This document shows, one piece after another, positions 53,641 through 59,233 of a stretch of 59,233 bases of DNA (position 1 is its first letter; every line of letters starts with the position of its first letter). The stretch is taken from positions 1 to 59,233 of the forward strand of contig JAUWMR010000023.1 in NCBI GenBank assembly GCA_030613055.1, written 5' to 3'. Under the pieces are notes generated by a model, which was given only the letters and a program-made list of their open reading frames with translations, did not search any database and was not told where the DNA came from. The position numbers and the translations under genes are program-made. Source of the stretch: Desulfobacteraceae bacterium (GTDB lineage: Bacteria; Desulfobacterota; DSM-4660; Desulfatiglandales; Desulfatiglandaceae).

Positions 53641-53685
53641 AGATCCCCATGACCCGGTACTGTTTTAAAAGAGCTAAGCTATTAC
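53641..53685 (+). repeat. Dispersed 47-bp repeat, copy 3
   Basis: Begins AGATCCCCATGACCCGG; differs from copies 1 and 2 by a few bases. Same orientation as the others. Confidence 0.75.
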
Positions 53686-53773
53686 CAAATTCTTTTTGTT
53701 GAAACGTATTGTTCTTAGTGCTTCCGCATCCGGGACGGACGTTCTGTTGTCACTATCTGTGAAGGCTTTTCCT

Positions 53774-53802
53774 TTGACACATAAGTGTTATTTCCCTATA
53801 TT
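53774..53802 (+). promoter_or_regulatory. Sigma-70 promoter upstream of the metallo-hydrolase gene
   Basis: TTGACA (53774-53779), 17-bp spacer, TATATT (53797-53802). It points at the gene at 53916, leaving a leader of about 107 bases. Confidence 0.65.
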
Positions 53803-53915
53803 ATTTTTCACATAGCAACTGTTTCGCCTTTGGTATTATATTTAGCAGCAGATTTTGCGTTATTTCTGGCCGTTGATGGAAAAATATTGGATTTTATAAG
53901 AACTGGAGACTTGGT

Positions 53916-54872
53916 ATGCAAGTACATTTTTGGGGAACTCGAGGGTCGATACCCGCTTCGCTTGATGCTGATAGTATCCGGCACAAAGTAAAGGCTGCTC
54001 TGGAGATAGCAGCCCAAAAAGGGTTTAGCTCGAAGAGTGATATTGATGCGTTTATTGATAACGAGCTTCCGTTTTGGGCAAAGGGAACCTACGGCACAAA
54101 TACGTCATGTGTGGAAATACGCGACGGAGATGATTTTATTCTATGTGATGCAGGTTCAGGGCTCAGAGATTTCGGTAATTATGCTGTGCGGACTTACGGC
54201 AAAAAATCGCCAACAGAATTCCATATACTCATATCGCATCTGCACTGGGATCATATCCAGGGGTTTCCTTTTTTCATTCCGGCTTTTATGGAAGGCACTC
54301 GCATCACGGTCTATGGATGCCATAAGGACATGTATCAAGCATTCTCTGTGCAGCAGAGTACCCCCTTTTTCCCAATTGAATATAAAAATCTGGGGGCTGA
54401 GATTCGTTTTATTGAGCTTGTTCCCGATGAAACCTATGATATCAACGGATTCAAGGTAACGGCAAAAGAGCAAAATCACCCGGGAAAGTCCTACGGTTAC
54501 CGCATTGAAAAGGGCGCAAAAGTTGTTGTTTACTCCACTGATTCGGAGCATAAATCCGAAAGCGAAGAGGATTCAGGTCACTTCGTGGATTTTTTTCGTC
54601 GTGCCGATCTGTTGATTTTTGACGCCCAGTACAGCCTTGCAGACGCCTCTACTGTTAAGGCGGACTGGGGACACTCTAACAATTTTATCGGGGTTGAGCT
54701 GGCCCAACAAGCAGGAGTAAAGCATTTATGCCTGTTTCACAATGAACCGGCCTCAAGCGACGAGAACCTGGACAAATTCCTTCTTGATACTCAAAGATTG
54801 GCCTCCCTGCTAACAGAGGATACGGCGCTTCAAATCAGCATTGCCAGGGACGGGATGATAATTGAAGTGTAG
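53916..54872 (+). CDS. Metallo-beta-lactamase-fold hydrolase, class II cyclic-nucleotide phosphodiesterase-like
   Basis: 318 residues. N-terminal HFWGTRGSIPAS, YGTNTSCVEIRDGDDFILCD and the metal motif ISHLHWDHIQGFPFF (H-x-H-x-D-H), further His in EQNHPGKSYGY and the Asp in ADLLIFDAQYS, and a final H in LCLFHNEP. This is the layout of the tRNase Z/class-II phosphodiesterase-like MBL subgroup often linked to regulatory systems. It precedes the partner-switching module with an 80-bp gap. Substrate unknown. Confidence 0.87.
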   Translation: MQVHFWGTRGSIPASLDADSIRHKVKAALEIAAQKGFSSKSDIDAFIDNELPFWAKGTYGTNTSCVEIRDGDDFILCDAGSGLRDFGNYAVRTYGKKSPTEFHILISHLHWDHIQGFPFFIPAFMEGTRITVYGCHKDMYQAFSVQQSTPFFPIEYKNLGAEIRFIELVPDETYDINGFKVTAKEQNHPGKSYGYRIEKGAKVVVYSTDSEHKSESEEDSGHFVDFFRRADLLIFDAQYSLADASTVKADWGHSNNFIGVELAQQAGVKHLCLFHNEPASSDENLDKFLLDTQRLASLLTEDTALQISIARDGMIIEV

Positions 54873-54952
54873 GACGCCGTTATGTCCTGACACGGCAGGA
54901 TGGGCCGGCTGTTACAAAAAGCAAATAGCATGAAGCTTATTAGGAGAATTAT

Positions 54953-55291
54953 ATGGAAATAGTTAATACTGGAAAAGAAAAAAATGCTGTTTTACTCGCT
55001 GTTAAGGGAAGAATAGACGCGTTATCCGCCCCCGAGTTTGAAAAGGAATTAGTAGAATGGATTGAAAAAGGAGAGACTAATTTCATCATTGATCTTGGTG
55101 ATCTTGACTATATCAGCAGTGCCGGACTTCGCAGCATTCTGGCTACAGCCAAGAAACTGAAGGCAAACGAGGGACAAATCCTGCTTTCTTCCCTGAAAGA
55201 CGCTGTGAAAGAGGTTTTTGAGATCTCAGGATTCAGCTCTATTATACCGATCTATGAATCTGTTGAAACTGCCCTTGCACAGATGCAGTAA
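54953..55291 (+). CDS. STAS-domain anti-sigma factor antagonist
   Basis: 112 residues of SpoIIAA/RsbV type. The phosphorylation serine is S56 (or S55) in LDYISSAGLRSILATAKKLK. Unphosphorylated, it binds the kinase/anti-sigma partner (the HATPase encoded downstream). The phosphatase that would remove the phosphate is also encoded here. A mobile element (copy B) separates this gene from the HATPase gene. AGGAG lies before the start. Confidence 0.93.
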   Translation: MEIVNTGKEKNAVLLAVKGRIDALSAPEFEKELVEWIEKGETNFIIDLGDLDYISSAGLRSILATAKKLKANEGQILLSSLKDAVKEVFEISGFSSIIPIYESVETALAQMQ

Positions 55292-55306
55292 AATATTATT
55301 ATTTTT

Positions 55307-55608
55307 GGATCATCTCCAAACTGCTTGGTGATTCTGAGAGGATTCAAGGGGCCAAGGATTCAAGGATTCCAGTGAAATGCTCAAAAACTATAAAGAATTG
55401 ATGGTTTGGCAAAAGTCTTAACGGCTATTGTTCGACATGTGAATTGGAGACGCAACTATTATTATCCGGAGATCTGGGGTATCTTAATAAGGGAAGTTTA
55501 TCAGAATTTCAAACAAAGATCGGTGAGGTTGAAAGGATGCTTAAGACCTTGAATCCTTGAATCCTCGAATCCCGGACCCCTTTCTCCCAACTAATTGGGA
55601 GAAGAACC
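55307..55608 (+). mobile_element. 302-bp non-autonomous element with inverted ends and a deleted four-helix-bundle gene, copy B
   Basis: About 95% identical by eye (roughly 14 differences) to the minus-strand sequence of 24707-25008, and the same length. Terminal inverted ends GGATCATCTCCAAACTGCTT and GGTTCTTCTCCCAATTAGTT. Internal remnants MLKNYKELMVWQKS and CELETQLLLSGDLGYLN with TKIGEVERMLKTL encode the two ends of a four-helix-bundle (23S-intervening-sequence type) protein; the middle is deleted exactly as in copy A. It lies between the STAS and HATPase genes. Confidence 0.8.
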
Positions 55609-55675
55609 TTATTTATCAATTCTTTGGATGTACGCAAAACAGGCATATGTCCCATGCGGAAACGGGATACCTTAC

Positions 55676-56080
55676 ATGTTAACAACAAAACTACCGGCTA
55701 CAATTGAACATCTGAAAAAGCTGGTTGAATTTATCTCCGGTTGTGCCAGGGAAAAAGGATTTACTGACAAGAGAATTCGCGAGATAGAGCTTGCCACTGA
55801 AGAGGCCCTTGTTAATATCTTTAGCTATGCCTATCCTGAAAAAGCAGGTAACGTGGAAGTGACATGCGATCTGGATGTCAATGATAGATTGAAGGTAGAG
55901 ATACTGGATTCAGGGGTCCTATTTAATCCCCTTTCTCTTTCTGATCCGGATCTGACTACCGATGTCGCCAACCGCAAGATTGGTGGGTTGGGCGTGTTTC
56001 TCATCCGTAAAATTGTGGATGATATCCAGTACCGACGCGATGATGACAGAAACATCCTCACTTTCAGGATTTTAAGATAA
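55676..56080 (+). CDS. RsbW/SpoIIAB-like HATPase (anti-sigma kinase)
   Basis: 134 residues from ATG 55676; the open frame extends upstream into mobile element copy B, but this is not coding. GHKL ATPase motifs: N box EIELATEEALVNIFSYAYPE, G1 box ILDSGVLFNPL, and IGGLGVFLIRKIVDDIQY. It would phosphorylate the STAS protein and may also bind a sigma factor or another target. Its stop overlaps the next ATG by one base. Confidence 0.88.
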   Translation: MLTTKLPATIEHLKKLVEFISGCAREKGFTDKRIREIELATEEALVNIFSYAYPEKAGNVEVTCDLDVNDRLKVEILDSGVLFNPLSLSDPDLTTDVANRKIGGLGVFLIRKIVDDIQYRRDDDRNILTFRILR

Positions 56081-57081
56081 TGGGAAAATTAACGGGTAAA
56101 GCGAAGTTCATATTCGGCCTGTTTCCTCTTATTCTAATCGCTGTTCAGGTATCTGCAGAAGAAAGGGCCCTCAAGAGAGCGACATTTATACCACAATGGG
56201 TGCCCCAGGCCCAGTTTGCGGGCTATTATGTTGCCTATGAACGTGGGATTTATAAGAAACATGGCATTGATCTGACAATCATACCAGGAGGACCTGACCG
56301 TCAATCATCGGATTTTTTAAAAAGCCGTAAAGCCGATTTTGCAACCATGTGGCTGTCAGCGGGCATACCAATGAGGGCCGGGGGAATAAAAGTCGTTAAC
56401 ATCGCACAGATAATGCAGCGTTCCGCCCTGATGCTTGTGGCCAAAAAAATCAGCGGTATTAAAAATCCCCAGGATATGAACGGCAAAAAGGTGGGTCTCT
56501 GGGATCCGATTTTTCAAATTCAGCCGCGCGCCTTTTTTAGAAAATACAATCTAAAGGTCAAGGTGATCCGCCAGTCTTACTCGGTCAACCTTTTTTTGAG
56601 GGACGGCGTGGATGTTGCCTCTGCCATGTGGTATAATGAGTATCACACCATCCTGAATTCCGGCCTTAACCCCGATGAGTTAACCACCTTTTTTTTCCAT
56701 AAACATGGTCTGAATTTTCCCGAAGACGGCATCTATACACTTGAAGAAACCCTTCAAAAGGACCCTGGTATTTGCAATGCCTTTGTCAGGGCATCGCTTG
56801 AAGGGTGGCGGTATGCCTTTGCCCATCCTGAAGAGGCGCTGGCAGTTGTGATGAAAAACTTGAAGAAGGAACACATACCGGCAACATTAGTGCATCAGAA
56901 GTGGATGTTAGAAAGAATGAAGGATCTGATAGTACCTGAAGATATTCATATTCCCATGGGAAGGCTTGATGAGGAAGATTATGAGCGGGTGGCGAAAGGG
57001 TTGCATGTTAATGGTTTGATAAAGGAAATACCTGACTTCTCATCCTTCTATAAAGAGTGTGTCGGTCATGATGAAAAATAG
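56080..57081 (+). CDS. NMT1/THI5-like periplasmic substrate-binding protein
   Basis: 333 residues. Signal peptide at 1-26 (FIFGLFPLILIAVQVSA). The mature protein starts with RATFIPQWVPQAQFAGYYVA, the NMT1/SsuA-type fold, with RKADFATMWLSAGIPMRAGG and NGKKVGLWDP. Relatives bind thiamine precursors, sulfonates or similar small organics for ABC import. No ABC permease or ATPase lies nearby. Instead it is fused in operon with the HATPase and the phosphatase (1-bp and 14-bp overlaps), so it probably acts as a periplasmic ligand sensor for that pathway. Confidence 0.88.
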   Translation: MGKLTGKAKFIFGLFPLILIAVQVSAEERALKRATFIPQWVPQAQFAGYYVAYERGIYKKHGIDLTIIPGGPDRQSSDFLKSRKADFATMWLSAGIPMRAGGIKVVNIAQIMQRSALMLVAKKISGIKNPQDMNGKKVGLWDPIFQIQPRAFFRKYNLKVKVIRQSYSVNLFLRDGVDVASAMWYNEYHTILNSGLNPDELTTFFFHKHGLNFPEDGIYTLEETLQKDPGICNAFVRASLEGWRYAFAHPEEALAVVMKNLKKEHIPATLVHQKWMLERMKDLIVPEDIHIPMGRLDEEDYERVAKGLHVNGLIKEIPDFSSFYKECVGHDEK

Positions 57082-58990
57082 GGGATTAGCTCTAAAACTT
57101 ATTCTATTGATTCTTACCAGTATCACGATTATTTTTTCCATTGTCTTCAGTTATAATTATGTTGTTTCTCGCCGGATCATCATCAAAAACATAGAAAAAA
57201 ATGCAAGGAACCTGGCATTAGCGACCGTAAACCGGATAGATATGGAATTGCATTCGGTTGAGAAAGTCCCCAAAAGCCTGGCAATATTTTTAGAGAGTTT
57301 TTCCTTTGTTGGTGGGGATATTCACGATGTGCTCAGTTCGATAATAGAAAACAACCCTGAGATATATGGGGCCACTATTGCTTTTGAACCCTATGCATAC
57401 AACAGGAACTCTTTGTCCTTTGCACCATATTATTACAAATCTGAAAAAGAGGTAAAATTTAAATATATCCCTTATGCATATTTTAACTGGGACTGGTATC
57501 AAATTCCGAAAGAACTCAATCGTCCGGTATGGACTGAACCCTATTATGACGAAGGTGCCGGCGAGATCATAATGGCCACGTATTCTGTTCCCTTTTATAA
57601 AACCTTTTTGGGAGAGAAAAAATTTACGGGAGTAGTAACGGCAGATATCTCTCTCTCGTGGCTTCAGGAAATCGTTGCCGGAATAAAAATCGCTCAGACA
57701 GGTTACGGCTTTTTACTTACTAAAAATGGAACATTTGTAACTCACCCTGATTCAAACCTTATTATGAATGAAACAATATTCAGTGTGGCCGAGGCAAAAG
57801 GAGACGCCCGGATGCGTAAACTCGGTAGAGAAATGATTCAGGGCAAATCCGGATTTGCTCCTTTCAAAAGCCTTTTAACAGGGAAAAAGTGCTGGATGGT
57901 ATACGCCCCCTTATCATCGAGTGGCTGGTCTTTAGGTGTCCTTTTCCCGCAGGATGAATTGATGGCGGATATTCTCCACCTTAATCGCACTGTGTTTTTT
58001 CTCAGTTTGGCTGGTTTTATATTCCTGCTAATTGTCATTATATTGATTGCTCGCTCCATTACACGGCCGTTGACGGCGCTCTCAAAAGCAACAGAAGATA
58101 TCGCGACCGGCAACCTGGAGATTGATCTTCCATCCATCAAAACGCGGGATGAAGTAGGGAAATTAGCGGAATCTTTCAACTCCATGAAAAGCTCTCTGAA
58201 ACAGCATATCAAAGATTTGACGGAGACTACGGCTGCAAAAGAGAGGATTGAAAGTGAACTGAAGGTTGCCCATGACATCCAGATGGATATCCTGCACAAA
58301 GTTTTTCCCCCTTTTCCCGACAGACACGAATTCGAAATATATGCCACTCTTGAGCCTGCAAAAGATGTGGGGGGAGATCTTTATGATTTTTTCTTTATGG
58401 ATGAGGATCACCTCTGCTTTACTGTCGGCGATGTATCCGGAAAAGGGGTGCCTGCAGCACTGTTTATGGCAGTGACAAAGACCCTTATTAAGACGAAAGC
58501 CACAAAAGGGTTGACCCCTGAAAAGGTTTTGGAGAGAGTCAATGAAGATGTCTCAATGGATAATCCTTCAGTGATGTTTGTGACTCTTTTCTTAGGAATT
58601 CTCAATGTCCGCACCGGAGAGCTGAAGTACAGCAACGGTGGTCATAACCCACCATACATAGTTCATATTAGCGGAGATATTGAGCCGCTGGAAACGACAA
58701 ATGGGATGGCGCTTGGGGTGGTGGAGGATTTATCATATCAATCAAAAAAGATTGTACTTGAAAAGGGAGATACGATTTTTATCTACACCGATGGTGTCAC
58801 AGAGGCCATGAACAAGAAAGACGAACTGTTTTCAGAAAAGAGGTTGAAAAAAGACTTAGCTGTCCTAAAAGACAGGCCGGTTGAAGAAATTGTCACCGGT
58901 ATAATGGATGAGGTCAAGAAATATTCAGATGGAGTGCCGCAATCCGACGATATCACCATGATGATTTTGAAATTTTACGGCCGGGGATAG
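57068..58990 (+). CDS. Cache-HAMP-PP2C (SpoIIE/RsbU-type) membrane phosphatase
   Basis: 640 residues from ATG 57068 (a GTG at 57059 and an ATG at 57071 are alternatives). Membrane helix near residues 8-30 and another near 313-335 flank a large periplasmic dCache-type domain. HAMP follows (SITRPLTALSKATEDIATGN). A helical linker precedes the PP2C domain with DVGGDLYDFFFMDEDHLCFT, GDVSGKGVPAALFMAVTKT, YSNGGHNPPYIVHI, YTDGVTEAMN and the end SDDITMMIL. It would dephosphorylate the STAS protein in response to a periplasmic signal, probably from the binding protein encoded just upstream. Confidence 0.93.
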   Translation: MMKNRGLALKLILLILTSITIIFSIVFSYNYVVSRRIIIKNIEKNARNLALATVNRIDMELHSVEKVPKSLAIFLESFSFVGGDIHDVLSSIIENNPEIYGATIAFEPYAYNRNSLSFAPYYYKSEKEVKFKYIPYAYFNWDWYQIPKELNRPVWTEPYYDEGAGEIIMATYSVPFYKTFLGEKKFTGVVTADISLSWLQEIVAGIKIAQTGYGFLLTKNGTFVTHPDSNLIMNETIFSVAEAKGDARMRKLGREMIQGKSGFAPFKSLLTGKKCWMVYAPLSSSGWSLGVLFPQDELMADILHLNRTVFFLSLAGFIFLLIVIILIARSITRPLTALSKATEDIATGNLEIDLPSIKTRDEVGKLAESFNSMKSSLKQHIKDLTETTAAKERIESELKVAHDIQMDILHKVFPPFPDRHEFEIYATLEPAKDVGGDLYDFFFMDEDHLCFTVGDVSGKGVPAALFMAVTKTLIKTKATKGLTPEKVLERVNEDVSMDNPSVMFVTLFLGILNVRTGELKYSNGGHNPPYIVHISGDIEPLETTNGMALGVVEDLSYQSKKIVLEKGDTIFIYTDGVTEAMNKKDELFSEKRLKKDLAVLKDRPVEEIVTGIMDEVKKYSDGVPQSDDITMMILKFYGRG

Positions 58991-59095
58991 ATCAAACGTC
59001 TAATGTAAATAGCCGCGTCCTGCCCCGCCCTCTTTAAATCTGCAAAGTCCGGATCAGGGCATGACCCCAATTTAAAGAAGAAGTCTGGTTGGATT

Positions 59096-59115
59096 AACCC
59101 TAACGTTGCATAAAT
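59096..59115 (-). repeat. TTTATGCAACGTTAGGGTT-family repeat
   Basis: On the minus strand it reads TTTATGCAACGTTAGGGTTA. It lies about 105 bp downstream of the phosphatase gene and 24 bp from the stop of the partial minus-strand gene at the window edge. Confidence 0.72.
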
Positions 59116-59139
59116 TTATCATGATCTGCGAAGTCAAAA

Positions 59140-59233
59140 TTAAGCCGCTTTTTGGATTGTATCAAGATAATGCAACAAGTCTTTACGAACTGCATGGTTA
59201 GCGCTCATTGTAAGGGTGAGTTCTCCTTTAGGT
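59140..59233 (-). CDS. 3' end of a protein, possibly a transposase, truncated by window edge
   Basis: On the minus strand the frame ends PKGELTLTMSANHAVRKDLL then HYLDTIQKAA and a TAA at 59142-59140. Only about 30 residues are in the window. The sequence has the look of an IS transposase C-terminus, but I cannot place the family. A copy of the dispersed repeat lies right after the stop. Confidence 0.4.
   Translation of the reverse strand, partial: PKGELTLTMSANHAVRKDLLHYLDTIQKAA

Larger units (their letters stand above)
53603..53915 (+). other. Intergenic region before the metallo-hydrolase gene
   Basis: 313 bp holding copy 3 of the dispersed 47-bp repeat (53641-53685) and a promoter at 53774-53802. 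Nothing else is recognised. Confidence 0.55.

Overview
The window reads as a chromosomal segment of a strictly anaerobic Desulfobacterota (delta-proteobacterial) bacterium with mid-range GC. The evidence is an APS-reductase-like flavoprotein and ferredoxin pair with a QmoB/HdrA-type oxidoreductase, a GcdA-type glutaconyl-CoA decarboxylase subunit, a split-P glycine cleavage system, and many small intergenic repeats typical of that group. No rRNA, tRNA or CRISPR array was seen.

Layout. 1-160 is the 3' end of ispF, and cysS and uvrB lie at 9473-12920. These housekeeping genes are often neighbours, but here they are separated by about 9.3 kb holding a Crp/Fnr regulator (455-1165) and a five-gene sulfur-type operon: AprA-like, AprB-like, HdrA-MvhD fusion, TauE-like exporter and a small membrane protein (1605-8622). 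The right edge carries decayed remnants of a transposase and a RelE toxin. fabD converges on uvrB.

14.3-23 kb is acyl-CoA metabolism: a propionyl-CoA-carboxylase-type beta subunit, a PGDH-like protein lacking canonical catalytic residues, a lone AAA ATPase, then crotonase / GcdA-type carboxyltransferase / HMG-CoA-lyase-like genes. 23-30 kb holds small genes (DUF6125, a GHW-repeat secreted protein, arfB, a methyltransferase), lipA with a toxin-antitoxin pair overlapping its start, lipB and a CoA-disulfide-reductase-type flavoprotein. 30-36.4 kb is the glycine cleavage locus gcvH-gcvPA-gcvPB, facing a GcvT-serine hydroxymethyltransferase fusion. LipA and LipB would supply lipoate to GcvH.

36.3-39.4 kb is an accessory patch with a kinase-fold-like protein, genes bordered by a recurrent TTTATGCAAC..TAGGGTT repeat, and a YefM/YoeB pair with a palindromic operator. 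An orphan 2-oxoacid dehydrogenase E1 alpha/beta pair follows. 41.5-43.9 kb is an ECF sigma factor with a membrane protein and two secreted proteins. 44-50.8 kb is an arsenic and thiol-redox island: ArsR, ArsP-type permease, thioredoxins, a CcdA-like protein with an in-frame TGA, ACR3, rhodanese and MauE. 51-53.6 kb holds a thiolase/DUF35 pair and rsmE. 53.9-59 kb is a metallo-hydrolase and a partner-switching module (STAS, HATPase, periplasmic binding protein, Cache-HAMP-PP2C phosphatase).

Two 302-bp copies of a non-autonomous element (24707-25008 and 55307-55608) have imperfect terminal inverted repeats and carry the same internally deleted four-helix-bundle gene. All calls were made by reading the sequence; no database search was run.
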